In this document: positions 10,300 to 21,163 of the stretch, piece by piece | Layout of the letters: every line of letters starts with the position of its first letter | Position numbering within the stretch: position 1 is the first letter of the stretch | From: Cytidiella melzeri | Lineage: Eukaryota; Basidiomycota; Agaricomycetes; Polyporales; Irpicaceae | Direction: 5' to 3' | Length of the DNA: 64,000 bases | Assembly (NCBI GenBank): GCA_022592445.1 | Contig: JABYQR010000157.1 | Coordinates: forward strand, 36,640-100,639 | Translations under genes and position numbers: made by a program | Notes under the pieces: model-generated | Told to the model about the DNA's origin: nothing | The model's input: the letters and a program-made list of their open reading frames with translations, nothing else | Database searches by the model: none

Positions 10300-13146
10300 T
10301 CACCATTCCTGGAATAAATCTGCTGCGAATTGTGGACCTTGGTCGGAAATGATTTGCAGAGGTAACCCGTGAAGGGTCCAGACTTTCTCATAGAGTAGAG
10401 CTGCAAGATCTTTTGCCGAGAACTCGTTTACAATAGGGAAGAAGTGCGCCCTTTTAGTAAGGCGGTCTACGACTACGCAGATAGCATTGAAGCCATCAGA
10501 CTTTGGTAACTGAGTAATCAAGTCGACAGTCATGATATCCCATGGTTCGGCCGGAACCGGATTAGGGATGAGTGGTCCGTAAGGCTGTTGCGGATGAGTC
10601 TTCATCCGCTGACATGTGTCACAGCCTGTCACATATTTCTTGACATCAGTGGTTAAACCTGGCCACCAGTAGTTTCTCGAGATCAGTTCGTACGTTTTCC
10701 ATCTGCCAGGATGTCCGGCAGAAGGTAGATCGTGATGCATCTGGATGATTTGGCGTCTCAGATCTAATTTCTGATCTTTGGGGATGTAGACTTTTCCACG
10801 GTATAGGAGTAATCCGTTCTCAAAATTCCACTCCTCTAGTGATTTCTTGAACTCCCTAGGACCAGAGTTAAGTAACTGCTGATAGTCCTTGGTAACTTCG
10901 TCGTTCATGAGTGCTTCCTTGACCTGTCTTAGGATTTCATCATTGTTGATAGGCGAGTCATGAGAGTTTTCGATAGCAGAGATGGCAAAAAACTCGGGTT
11001 TAAGGAGAATTTTGTCCTCGTTATCGGAATTTACCCCCTCTTCATGATCTGGCCTCCTGGACAGAGGATCTGCGGTAAGCATGGTCTTTCCGGGTTTGTG
11101 CTGGAGCACAAAATTGAATTGCGTGAGGTATAACGCCCATTGCGCTTGTCTCCGAGTCAGCTTCTGGGCATTCCTGAAATATGTCAGGTTTTGGTGATCC
11201 AACCATATTTCTACGGTAATCGGATGTCCCTCCAGATGTTGACAATACTCTTCCAGGGCGTGGATAATAGCCAACAACTCTTTATCGTATATCTCATAAT
11301 TACGTTCATGGACGTTGAGTGATTTAGAGTAGAAGGATACTGGATGCCACAGCTTGTCAGCTGGGTCCAGTTGTGATAGTACCGCTCCTGTAGCAATGTC
11401 GCTAGCGTCTGTTTCCAGACGGAAAGGGTTTTCGTCATCTGGTATCCTCAGAATAGGTGCTGACGTAAAAGCCTGTTTCAGACTTTGGAAGGCCTGTTCC
11501 TGAGCATCTTTCCAGATCCAGGATTGGTCCTTCTTTGTCAGAATAGTGAGCGGTTTCGCATGTTTAGCAAAGTCCTTGATGAAACGCTGATAGAAGTTGG
11601 CGAAGCCTAAGAAGGCTTGGACTTGCTTAACCTTTTCAGGTCGCGGCCACTCAGTAACTCCAGTGAGTTTGGCTGGATCCATCTCGATGTGTCCGTGAGA
11701 AACAATCATGCCTAGGTACTCAATGTGATCTTTTTCAAAAAAGCATTTTTCCGGTTTGGCAAATAGATTGTTCTCGCGTAGACGCTTGAGCACTTCCTGT
11801 GTGATACGACAGTTTTCCTTCTTGGCTTCCGTGAAGATGAGGATGTCGTCGAGATACACCATGACATGTCCTTCTAAGATCAAATCACTCAGAATTTCAT
11901 TCATCATGGCTTGGAATGTTGCAGGTGCGTTGCTGAAACCGAAATACATCACCTTGGCTTCGAAAAGGCCACGGTGTGTGATGAACGCCGTCTTCCATTC
12001 GTCACCCTTTTGGATGCAAACGTTATTGTATCCCCATCTAGGATCAATCTTTGAGAAGACCTTAGCCTTGCTTAACAAATTGATTAAATCGTTGATGCAA
12101 GGTATGGGGTACCGGTTTTTCACCGTGATGTCGTTCAGTTTCCGGTAGTCTTGCACAAGGCGCAACGAGCCATCTTTCTTCTTGACGAAGAACACAGGTG
12201 CTGCAATTGGACTTTTCGATTTGCGGATGTAACCTTTTCGGAGTTCCTCTTTGATCCATTGATCTAGAGAATTCTTTTCCATTGGAGATAGCGGGTATAG
12301 TTTAGCCGCTTTGGGAAGGGAGGCATCTTCCTCAAATTCGATCGCGTGATCGTACGGTTTGCGTAACGGCATGCGCTCTGATTTTTTCTTTGAAAAGACG
12401 TCACCAAATTCCCAAAGATATTTCGGTACTAATGGCTTCCAATTGACGGACTCCTGTTCGTCAAAGCCGTTCTCAAATCCCTCATCTTCCTTTCCAGAAA
12501 GTTCAGCAATTATTTCTGCTATTTCTTCGTCTTCTGGATTGTCTAAGTCAATCCAGTGGATGTGAGGGTTGTCCGGGTTGACACTTCCTATTCTGTCCAG
12601 GTTGTCTGACACCAAACGTCCCTTAGGTAACTCAAGTTCATCGATCTCTTCTTGAGTTACAGTGATGTTTTTACGAGCTCTTGGGGCACAGAGTTCAGGA
12701 CATCTGGTAAATCTCCACTTGCCATTTGCCCAATCTATCTCCGGATTGTGGCGGCGTAAGAAGGTCATCCCGATAATCATTTGTTTACTACCGAGATCAG
12801 TGACAAGGATGTGTTGTCTTGCTCGGTGCAAACCTATTTCTAGGTATGCACGTACTGAGTGAGTGATTTGACCATCTTTATTGGGAGTACCGTCGACATT
12901 GATGACGTTAAACGGTGATGCCAGTTGATTTGTTACCAGATTGTTACTTTCAACCACTGACTTACTGATGAACGTGGTTGTGGCTCCTGAATCTACCAGA
13001 GCTTTGACCTGCACTTTCTTTCCATATACCCAAATTGTAACCGGTAGAAAAAATGAATTCTTTGAACGTGCTACATTTTTGACAGTATCTACGGTACAAA
13101 GATCAAGGGTATCGGGGCCTAAGCGTTCATGTTCGCAGGGAGTCAC
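10300..13146 (-). CDS. element C pol: protease, RT, RNase H, integrase N-part
   Basis: 948 residues of open pol frame. Protease motif DSGA at 52-55. Reverse transcriptase from about 285 to 440, with first catalytic Asp368 (FSKIDPRWGY) and YLDD at 431-434. RNase H acidic residues at Asp580, Glu623, Asp650 and Asp693. Integrase HHCC zinc motif around His805, His812, Cys842 and Cys845; catalytic Asp874 and Asp935. It ends at a TGA (10300-10302) just before the last integrase segment, which continues in the same frame to 9466. The frame is -1 relative to gag and overlaps its end; GTG at 13146 is unlikely to be a real start, see the frameshift site. Confidence 0.88.
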   Translation of the reverse strand: MTPCEHERLGPDTLDLCTVDTVKNVARSKNSFFLPVTIWVYGKKVQVKALVDSGATTTFISKSVVESNNLVTNQLASPFNVINVDGTPNKDGQITHSVRAYLEIGLHRARQHILVTDLGSKQMIIGMTFLRRHNPEIDWANGKWRFTRCPELCAPRARKNITVTQEEIDELELPKGRLVSDNLDRIGSVNPDNPHIHWIDLDNPEDEEIAEIIAELSGKEDEGFENGFDEQESVNWKPLVPKYLWEFGDVFSKKKSERMPLRKPYDHAIEFEEDASLPKAAKLYPLSPMEKNSLDQWIKEELRKGYIRKSKSPIAAPVFFVKKKDGSLRLVQDYRKLNDITVKNRYPIPCINDLINLLSKAKVFSKIDPRWGYNNVCIQKGDEWKTAFITHRGLFEAKVMYFGFSNAPATFQAMMNEILSDLILEGHVMVYLDDILIFTEAKKENCRITQEVLKRLRENNLFAKPEKCFFEKDHIEYLGMIVSHGHIEMDPAKLTGVTEWPRPEKVKQVQAFLGFANFYQRFIKDFAKHAKPLTILTKKDQSWIWKDAQEQAFQSLKQAFTSAPILRIPDDENPFRLETDASDIATGAVLSQLDPADKLWHPVSFYSKSLNVHERNYEIYDKELLAIIHALEEYCQHLEGHPITVEIWLDHQNLTYFRNAQKLTRRQAQWALYLTQFNFVLQHKPGKTMLTADPLSRRPDHEEGVNSDNEDKILLKPEFFAISAIENSHDSPINNDEILRQVKEALMNDEVTKDYQQLLNSGPREFKKSLEEWNFENGLLLYRGKVYIPKDQKLDLRRQIIQMHHDLPSAGHPGRWKTYELISRNYWWPGLTTDVKKYVTGCDTCQRMKTHPQQPYGPLIPNPVPAEPWDIMTVDLITQLPKSDGFNAICVVVDRLTKRAHFFPIVNEFSAKDLAALLYEKVWTLHGLPLQIISDQGPQFAADLFQEW

Positions 13147-14605
13147 ATGACGCTTCGGAAAAAATCCTTGCCCTTGGTCGGCTTTTTCCCTTTACCCTTG
13201 TCAGGGGACGGGTGAGGAGTTGAAGGTTCATCATCTTCAGTTGGAACCTCCTCTATGTGAGCCGCCAACTCTAGGCGCGCGGTATTAACATTTTTTGTTT
13301 TTGACGACGAAGCGTTAGGGGCCTCGGCCTCGCTGTCCGATCCAGAGTCCTCGGCATCTGCTGCCCGAATCTTCTTCGGCGCCGAAGACTTGCCATCCTT
13401 CTTCACTTCCTTCTTCTTATCATCAGGCTTTTTCTTCAGGCCGTTGAGGTTACATTCGTCCGTATGATGTCCTTTGGACTTGTGAATGTGACAGAACTTT
13501 TCCAACTTTTCAGTTGAGTTCACCTCTTTGCCCTTGCCCTTGTTCCGCTTCTCGCTCTTCTTCTTCTTTTTGTCCGCAGCATCCACCTCCGTAGGAGTGG
13601 ACGTATCCTTTTCCTTCGCAAAGATCTGGCCCTGCGCTTTCTCCGGATAGACCTTCTTGTGGATGTCGAGCAAGAGGTCGAGGAACTGAGGCCATGTGGT
13701 AGGGATTTGATTTTCATCTTTCCCAACATGACGAGCCTCATATCCTTCTCGATGACGTGCTTGAGCTTGTGAATTAGCAAGTCGTCCTCATATCCAGAAA
13801 GCCTGCCAAGCGTACGGAAGCATTCCGCATACTTGACAAAGTTCTTGTGTGCCAAATCTGTATTGTTGAACAAGGCGTTAAGCTCCTTTCGAGCGCCCTC
13901 CTTGTCGTCCCGTTGACCGTATTGTACCTTGAGCTCATTTTCGAACTCTTCCCACGTTCCGATTGTCTGACCCTTCGTGAGCTTCTTGATCCACGGCTCC
14001 ATGTATTGAGCCGCCGCGCCTGAGAGCCAGTTCATCGCGACGGCAATACGTTGCCTGTCAGTAGCAACGTTCTCGTGGACAAGCCACAGAGAGATCTTGT
14101 TCAACCACTCGTTGAACTTGACCTTGCCATTGGTACCATTGAACTCAGGGGGTTCGCCAATCTTAGGCTGGCGCGAGGATCCTCCTTGTCCTTGAGACAG
14201 GGGAAGCTGGTTGATCTGATTGACCACGTTAGTGATTGTTGTCTTGACCATATCGAGGTCAGTGTCCATTCGCTGGACTTGTGTGTCTGCAGCACATTGT
14301 GAGTATAGGTCTTGAGCGACCTTATCGACGTATTGCTGGAGGTTATCCTCCAGCAATGACAACTGATTGTTCCAAATGAGAACCATTTGATTCATCATAT
14401 TATGAACGATAGCAGTTGTTGCTTCTCCCTCAACAGTGCGGGTGAAAGCCCTTTGGGCTATATTGAGGCCGTGGAATATGTGCTGCTCGAAGATTTCAAC
14501 CGAAGGGTTATAGACAATGGGAGTGATTTTCCCAAAAGGAACAGAGTGGGTGAGGTTGGCGGCAGCGGCGGCAGCATTGGATCCGGCGTTAGATTGAGAG
14601 GCCAT
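13143..14605 (-). pseudogene. element C gag, one frameshift
   Basis: Start chosen at MASQSN (14605), because the ORF upstream of it begins without ATG. The first part carries a capsid-like retrotransposon gag domain (FNEWLNKISLWL, AAQYMEPWI, WEEFENELKVQYG). The second part, in another frame from about 13725 on, is lysine-rich and has a CX2HX4HX4C zinc knuckle (CHIHKSKGHHTDEC). The two parts join if one base is restored near the TTTCCC run at 13719-13725, so this is a single recent indel. It binds and packages element RNA in the usual model. Confidence 0.8.
13158..13164 (-). promoter_or_regulatory. putative -1 ribosomal frameshift heptamer (gag to pol)
   Basis: On the minus strand the heptamer T TTT TTC sits in the gag frame as GAT TTT TTC, five codons before the gag stop (13143-13145). 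A -1 slip on it enters the pol frame exactly. X XXY YYZ in the correct phase is the classic retroelement signal. No downstream structure was tested. Confidence 0.5.
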
Positions 14606-14775
14606 TGCTTCTAATTTCTTAGTTAGCAAAGGATAAGCAAAAATCTATTTCTAGTATAAGAAGAAGAGAAACACCACTTTTCACACATTGAACTCTTTAC
14701 AGAGTTGTTTTCACACATTAAATCCTTTGCAGGAAGTTGTCACCAAGTAAAATGAGGCTTGTCAGCCAATACATT

Positions 14776-15555
14776 TTATTCTGTTTCCGCATATACAAAG
14801 GCGTTCATGTCAAACAGCCCTTCTAGTAGCTCTAAGATATACCCCCATCTCCAATGAATATCCACAAAACGTATTCTACCTAAACTCTTTAAGTCCTTTT
14901 TCAGCATTCTCCATTCCCTATTCAACATCTTGTCCGTGTGATTCTCCTTGAACCATTGTTCAATCATGAAGACACGACCGATCAGCAGCTGTGCTTTTTC
15001 ACGACGAGTGTTGAGCTGGTGGCTAGAAGATTGCCCGCCACTCGCAAAAGATGCATCCAACTTCTTGAACACAGGCTCAAGCCGTTGGCAAGCTGCCGTG
15101 ACCATTGGTTTGAATTCCTGTTGACGAAGCATAAGCTTCGTTTTACGGAAGTGAAGGGTGGCGGGAAGAGGAGAGGGAGTAGGAATGTAAGCGCGTTGGT
15201 TGCGCTCTTCGATACGCTGGAGAAGGGTAAGCTCGTCAGCCTTTTCCTTCTCCTGCTTCTCAATCCTGTCGAGAAGGCTGAGCTGAGACATAAGGTTGGA
15301 GACCTTTCTCATACGATCCTGGTCCTCCTCATGCTCGATGGTTGTACGAGCCTGCTCCTCGAGGTCGATCCTCTTAATGAGGGGCTTGTTGTCAGGGTAC
15401 TTGAGCCGGCAAGGCTTGCCAGCGTCCTTGAACTTGTCAAGAGTCTCCTTGGAGACGGTAAAACGTTCCTGAAGTCCGGTGACTTCATTGCGGACGGGGA
15501 TGGAGTAAGGAGTCTTGCGACCAGACTTAGCAGCGATGAAGCGGGAAATGGGCAT
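14776..15555 (-). CDS. accessory ORF upstream of gag, element C
   Basis: About 260 residues from MPISRF (15555), between the 5' LTR and gag on the coding strand. There is a basic N-terminal part, a charged coiled-coil-like middle (LEEQARTTIEHEEDQDRMRK...), a proline-rich hinge, and a helical C-terminal ~120 residues rich in Arg/Trp. No known retroelement domain is visible. Element B has an ORF of the same layout at the same place (55345-56073). An upstream extension of the frame to 15720 runs into leader sequence, so I do not include it. Function unknown. Confidence 0.6.
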   Translation of the reverse strand: MPISRFIAAKSGRKTPYSIPVRNEVTGLQERFTVSKETLDKFKDAGKPCRLKYPDNKPLIKRIDLEEQARTTIEHEEDQDRMRKVSNLMSQLSLLDRIEKQEKEKADELTLLQRIEERNQRAYIPTPSPLPATLHFRKTKLMLRQQEFKPMVTAACQRLEPVFKKLDASFASGGQSSSHQLNTRREKAQLLIGRVFMIEQWFKENHTDKMLNREWRMLKKDLKSLGRIRFVDIHWRWGYILELLEGLFDMNAFVYAETE

Positions 15556-16134
15556 GGTGACTGTGTGTGACAATGCGTGATGAGCTTGACAGCTCAGTGA
15601 TGTGCGGAACAAATCTCCATAAAGGAGAGGTCCTGTGTGTGCATGGGGTAGTGCCGGCGTCGGCCTGGACTCTCTCTCCAGGTCCGGTGGTGTAAGGATC
15701 TCCGTCATGGTTCCACCCATGCGGCAAATGGTTGGCGGATCAGTATTACACTGACCCTAAGTCCAGCCAGAACAAGTTACCCGTCTACGTGCCTAGGCAC
15801 TCATGGGTTTCTAGTCCTGTTGTCTAGCTCTTATAACGAGTTGTCTGACACCAGACACCACTATCGCCTGTGGGGAGGCACACTTTCATCATGTTGGCAT
15901 ACTGCCAACCCCTGCTCTGATTAGCTCTAGGAGCGTCGGGCGAGAGGGTGATTCAAGTTGTGTGCATCAAGGCAAGGCCTAGACACGACTACCACTTAGA
16001 GCCTATGGTCCGGCTACCTCTATTTCTAGAGGATTTGTAAGGGGGCCCACGCACAGGCACAAGCCCTAGAAGAAAGGGGAAAGAAACCTCCAGCACGTCC
16101 AGAGATGTGAGGGAGTAGGGCAGTCTTATCCAAA
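15556..16134 (-). other. 5' leader of element C with putative primer-binding site
   Basis: No gene. Two bases after the 5' LTR the minus strand reads TGGATAAGACTGCC (16119-16132). It begins with the TGG expected of a site pairing with a tRNA CCA end. The matching tRNA was not identified. Confidence 0.5.
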
Positions 16135-16859
16135 TGTAACAGTAATGCTACACTCACCAGATAAGTTGGTTAACTTGAGGGGGATGTGGTGAGATAGAGA
16201 GTAAGAGTGGTGATGAGCGAAGTACTGGTGAGTACTGAGTAGTCCTGGTTCAACAGAGTGGATAAGACTGAGGGGATATGCCCTCAGGAGTGCCTCTATA
16301 TATACATGAAGGGGAGGACCCCAGGTACTACCCTTAGACCCCTAATACCTACATGAGTAAGCGAAGTAATCTACCTTACTAAGCATGCCCTATGCCCTAG
16401 TGGTGCCACTTCAATAATCAACCAATAGCAATTGTCCCCATGACCTGACCCCATGACCCAGCTCCAAGGCTAGACTTGTTCTAGCTTGTTCTAAGACAAG
16501 GCTAGACTTTTCCAGAAGGTTCTATGGACTATGACATCATCTAATGGAATGTTCTATACTATGACATCATAGTTCCAGCAAGTTCCACAATGTTCCAGAG
16601 AGTTCTATCATGTGATACACAGATAAGGAAAGGAGCGCATCAGCGCATCAGAGACAGAAGGCGCATCAGCGCATCAATTGATAGGCACTGAGAATAAGCG
16701 CCGGAATAGGCGCCTGATAAGTGCCTGATAAGCGCTGGATAAGCGCCTAAATAGACGCCGGATAAGCGCTGGATAAGCGCTTGACAAGCGCTCAAATATT
16801 CCCAATAATACCGTTGCCTGGTAAGGCAAGTCTTGTAGAAACATTGAAAATCTGTGACA
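16135..16859 (-). repeat. 5' LTR of element C
   Basis: 725 bp, TGTAACAG...CTGTGACA. A minus-strand TATATATAG (16296-16304) is a likely promoter. The minisatellite of GGATAAGCGCT units lies at about 16697-16795. Confidence 0.88.
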
Positions 16860-19454
16860 CATCAAACAGTTTGACCGGGTGACCGTCCTCGTACTGTGAA
16901 CCTTCAAAGGACAAACTAACGTCCTGGGTCATCCGAAAACTTGCAAGGTGTTCATCTCGCTGGCTGCCGTCGTCCTCACTCTGAGGTTTGTCATGGTTCT
17001 CCTGCTCCTCAGCCCCCTCTGGCTGATCCTCCATCATGCGCAACACATTGTCCTTGTTGAGGGGACACTCTGGGGACATTTTGACGTGGCCCCATCCGCC
17101 ACATCCATAACACTGAACTGGCGGACGGTCACCACCACTTCTCCCTGCTACGGGATTTCACACTCCCCCATCGGTACGTCTGATGGCTCTGCTTGCGCTG
17201 CTGACCGGCCTGTCCTACAAATGTGCCGTAGTTGTGTTGACCACGTTGTTTATAGGTGAGGCCGGTGTTGACTGTCCGACTGTTCCCGGTCTAGGAGTGC
17301 TACTCTTCGAGAAGGCCACCCGCCTTCGGCTCTGATTTCCAGGCATTGTATTTGCCTCTGGCCTAGTAGTACGTGCGGGTTCGGATTTTTTAGCATCTTG
17401 TTGCTTCTGATGAAGGTCCAGTGCTTTGTTTGCATTCTCAATCGCCAGTGCTTCTCGCACCATGTTGGAGAATGTAGAGATCTCGGCGTTCAGACACAGG
17501 TTCCGCAGCATAGGTGTTACTATTGCGGCAGGTAACTTCCTCTGCAGCTTCTTCTGCATGGAGTATGCATCTGGCCATTCCACCATCCTCCCGGAGTATT
17601 TGAGCAACTCGTTTGCCAGACCAGCTACCCCGGTTGCCTCCTTGAACCGCACAGATTTGTACCGTTTGGACACCAATTGTGCGGTAGCTTTGTGCACAAA
17701 GTGGTCCTGAAGTGCATATATCACCTGTTCGGGTGATCACACCTCCGCGTTATACCATTCCGTGGCCTCACCCTTCAGCATGTCCCCCAACAGAACCACA
17801 CGCTGGTGGTCCAACGCGTCTCCCACTAGCCTGGTCATGTAACAGAATCTGGATACATTCATTATCCATTGACTGAATACTTCCACATCATCCTCTTCTT
17901 CATACGGGGTTGGCATGTTGACCTTTATGTTGCAGTTTAGCATTGGTAGGTTAGCCAGGTCATGGTCAATGTCCTGATGTATCACTTCTGCGATCCATTG
18001 GCGCGTGTTATCCACATACGCATCTGGATCAGGTTGTGCTGGGGACGCCGGTCTCTGCGCAAATGGGTTGGGTGTGTTAGGCACACCCAGTGGCTGCCTC
18101 CTGGATGGCCGTCTAGGTGACTGTTGCCTTGACGTGACAGGTACTATGTACCTTGGGTTAAGTCCACGCGGGGCGGCGGACTGAGGTCCCGCAAGCACAG
18201 TACATGCGTAGCGTTGCCTTGTGTTGACTTCACTGTCGGATTCCATGGGTGTGCCATTTCCTAGGGCATCGCGATGCCCATTACTGGAGCTCCCGCTGTC
18301 TGAGCCACTACTACCCGGGTCAGGTCCTTCTGGACCTCCTTTGTCTGCAATGCCTGTGCGACCCATCATCCCACTTGCGGATGCGTTAACGCTAACCCTA
18401 CGGGGTCGTTCATGTGTAGGCATCCATATTGGGACGAGTGGGGGAAGCAGTCCCGCTTCCCTGAGGCGAGTGGGCGTGTCTTTGCCCAGCTGTGTAGTCC
18501 CCGCTGGCTCGTCCATGATCACCTCTCCCTCATATCTTTCTACTCTCAGTTCTTGGGTATCGGGCAAGTCGCGTACGCTAGCTGTCTCCATTCTGGAGGG
18601 TTCCCGTGTATCTCAATGGAGGAAAGTGACATATCTACTATTTTGGGTACTTTGTACCCCTGGGTCAATGCCATCGTGAGGAGGGTGCGCTGCAATGCCA
18701 TTAGGTTGTTGGACATAGCCGCGTACCTGTGTTCCTCCTCTCGGCTCCTTTCTTGCTGCCGTTCTATATCCTCAAGTCTCTGCGCTCGCATCTCCAACAT
18801 CTCGTCATGCTATACTCTCATACAATCCCATGCATCTTGGATCACCCCTTGAATGACGTTGAGACGTCCCGATCCATTACTGCGTGCCTGTTCACCCTCC
18901 TCATTAATTGTCTCAATGCCTACTCCGCGAGGGATATGCGTTTCTGGGTATGCACTAGAGGAACATGTGTTCCTTCCAGATGCCAAGTCTTGAGGGTGAA
19001 TGTCGTCCAGCTCCGGGTCGGTATAGAGGTCATCTAGGAAATTGGGTTCCTCTGCACCCGGACGTTGTACGTCCTCCTCGCTACTCGTGAGAGTAAGAGC
19101 GACTTTTGTGATTGTGGCTGGGGGACCATCGCCAGGTACTCGAGTACCTTTTGTTGTTCGTCTAGGTATCTTTGAAGGTCGCTTTATTGCCTCCCGCACT
19201 TCCTCCGTGGAAGTGGTTGAGTTGGCCCGAGATTGACTACGTGTCGTGGGACGTGATCCGGCCTCCCCTTGCAGGTGCTCCGTGGTGTCACTTCTATCGG
19301 TGCGACTGTCCAACCTGTCCCTCGCGACGGTGGATGCTGAAGAAGCCCTGGATGGTGTTGGACCCTTGGGTTGAGGTGACCCTTCAGGGTCGTCCTGACC
19401 ACGCGTGCTAGTTGGTGGAACTTTATCAGTCCCTTTTTTGCGAGCTGGTGGCAT
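16860..19454 (-). pseudogene. element A gag, decayed
   Basis: Starts MPPARKKG at 19454. It has a long Ser/Thr/Pro-rich acidic N-terminal region and a short coiled coil (about 18700-18800). Then comes a retrotransposon gag core (FSQWIMNVSRFCYMTRL, QRVVLLGDMLKGEATEWYN) continuing at 17724 (ALQDHFVHKATAQLVSKRY). A knuckle-like CYGCGGWGH lies at about 17080-17120, with six rather than four residues before the last Cys. Breaks: stop at 18810-18812, frameshift near 18590, TGA at 17737-17739, and a frame change after 17215. It is cut by element C at 16860. Confidence 0.75.
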
Positions 19455-19556
19455 CTCAGATGAGATAAGAGTGAGATAGACATTCAGCTCGTCTGTGGAG
19501 CGCTACTTCGTAGCACTAAGTATACGTTGGTTTTGAAGTCTCGAAACTCAAAAAAG

Positions 19557-19792
19557 TGTAAAGGGTATCTTGATACCTCACGTGCACACACGCACAGAGT
19601 TTGACCAAATGTATTTGGAACTCGACGTATGTACCATGTGTAAGATAAAGATGATCTAATCTGGTAAAGTGGGATGGCTTATATACCAGCCACCCAAGTC
19701 CAACTGTATAGTACCTATATAAGGCAGTCCCGACTGCCTGCGTGTAAGGCGCCGCCTGCCATAGTAGGAAGGACCGCTGTCGCACCCTTACA
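19557..19792 (-). repeat. 5' LTR of element A
   Basis: 236 bp, TGTAAAGGG...CCCTTACA. It contains a minus-strand TATATAAGCC (about 19679-19688) and a hairpin GGCAGTC/GACTGCC (19723-19738). Followed by ATCTT, the target duplication. Confidence 0.88.
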
Positions 19793-19797
19793 ATCTT

Positions 19798-20140
19798 CTG
19801 TCTGATGTCAATGTGTGTTTCACCACCACCCCCTTTTGCATTAAGTGTTTCATATGACATAGTCATTGCACAGGCTTACAAGTGGCACTGTCTGTAATAC
19901 ATGTAGTGTAAACAATACTCAGTCAGCCTTGAGTAGAGGGGGGAAAATATATATTGCAAGTGCTAACCTGTAGCATGTGCAGTGTCAGACATTATTACTG
20001 TAACTTAGCTACTGCATGATCAAACAAATGTATCTAAGAGCATACCTCAGTCTCAAGCTCAGCATGGGTAGCAAACACCTGTGGAGATCTGCAGATTGAC
20101 CTGCACCAATACCTGCTGTCTCTGACCCGCAGGTGGCAGG
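19798..20140. other. spacer between element A and Rep-X
   Basis: No gene, RNA or repeat recognised; A/T-rich flank of element A. Confidence 0.4.
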
Positions 20141-20162
20141 GACCTACCTGTACAGGTAGGTC
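20141..20162. repeat. perfect 22-bp palindrome
   Basis: Two 11-base arms, GACCTACCTGT and its exact complement, with no spacer. It directly abuts the start (ACTAGCG) of the first Rep-X copy. The other Rep-X copies do not have it. Confidence 0.7.
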
Positions 20163-20630
20163 ACTAGCGTTAGCAAGGCCAGCACGTGGCAAGTACAATT
20201 CCTGAAGATTGAATGAAATATTACTCTTATGAGCCAGATTTGTAAGTAAACTTAATTACTTGCTGCAAGAATAAAGAGCTTGAGGGTGTCTTGTTAGATT
20301 AACTTCCAGAACATGCTACATGTGTCCTCTTGATGTATGAACTGCCTCATCCCCATTGGAACTGCCACAGGCTGTGTTCTGATTGTAACTCCTGCTTAGA
20401 GTGCAACTAATGGTTATCAAACTTTGTGGGACAATCAGATGCAGTGGTTCCTGCCGACGCAACTACGTCCTGTTGACGCCTAAACTGCCTCACCCCTGTT
20501 GGAACTGCCACAGGATGTGTTCTGATATAACTCCTGCTTAGAGTGCAACTGATGGTTGTCAAACTTTGTGGACAATCAGATGCAGCACTTCCTGCTGATG
20601 CAACCACAAATTTACATCATTCAAGAATGT
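20163..20630 (+). mobile_element. Rep-X copy 1, internally deleted
   Basis: Begins ACTAGCGTTAGCAAGGCC and TACAATTCCTGAAG like the other copies. It jumps from the 5' part to about two 143-bp units and lacks the 3' end. Confidence 0.65.
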
Positions 20631-21163
20631 ACTAGCGTTAGCAAGGCCGGCAAGCGGCAAGTAAAATTCCTGAAGGTTTGATGACATATTACTTTTTGAG
20701 CCAGATTTTTAAGTAAACTTGGTGCTGGTAGCAGCCTAAACAAGTGATTTTGTTGGAGATAGCTTCTTCAATGAGTAATGTATAGTAAGCTGGTGGTTTG
20801 TCTTCACTGGAGCACACAATCATTCATGAAAGAAGAGGGACTGTGCTGTATTGTTTGAAGTGCAACAATGGGTGTGAGTACAGAATAAATAATCTAGATA
20901 CAATTTTGTAAACTGCAGGAGCAGGGTTACAAGTGATTATGTTATTGAAAGCAAATTGAACAAATCATATAGGGTGAAATAGTAAATTGCAACTGTTACT
21001 TTGTTACCAAGAAGAACCTCAGTAAACAGCTCTGTTCCCGGCAAGGACCTTGCCAAGCCATCCAATCATGAATATTGACTGCATTACGGGCATTTGCAAT
21101 TGGTGACACATTTGATAGGCAAGTTGATCTGGGATAAAGTAACTGTACCAGAATTGATAGGTT
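20631..21163 (+). mobile_element. Rep-X copy 2, 5' half
   Basis: The 5' half of Rep-X without tandem units. It ends abruptly against copy 3, which is in the opposite orientation. Confidence 0.65.

Larger units (their letters stand above)
8594..16859 (-). mobile_element. Ty3/gypsy chromovirus-type element C, nearly intact
   Basis: An 8.3-kb element on the minus strand. Order: 5' LTR (16135-16859), primer-binding site, accessory ORF, gag, pol, polypurine tract, 3' LTR (8594-9295). The two LTRs are very similar apart from copy number of an internal minisatellite, so the insertion is fairly young. Pol order is PR-RT-RH-INT-chromodomain, as in Ty3/gypsy. It lies inside element A, yet its flanks (CTGTC left, CATCA right) are not a target duplication. 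Three small lesions disable it: a gag frameshift, one stop in integrase, and a chromodomain deletion. Confidence 0.9.
2920..19792 (-). mobile_element. LTR retrotransposon A, gag-containing, pol missing, with nested insertions
   Basis: The element is bounded by LTRs of the type TGTAAAGGG...CCCTTACA. The 5' LTR is 19557-19792 and the 3' LTR is 2920-8056, split by insertions. The 5-bp target duplication ATCTT is perfect at 2915-2919 and 19793-19797, which proves that both ends belong to one insertion. Inside are a decayed gag (16860-19454) and a tail ORF (8114-8575). Element C fills the space between them, and no A-type pol is present. A is the oldest layer of the stack. Confidence 0.85.

Noticed and set aside
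14938..15570. 210-residue plus-strand protein
   Set aside because: Antisense shadow of the element C accessory ORF, low-complexity Leu/Val composition.
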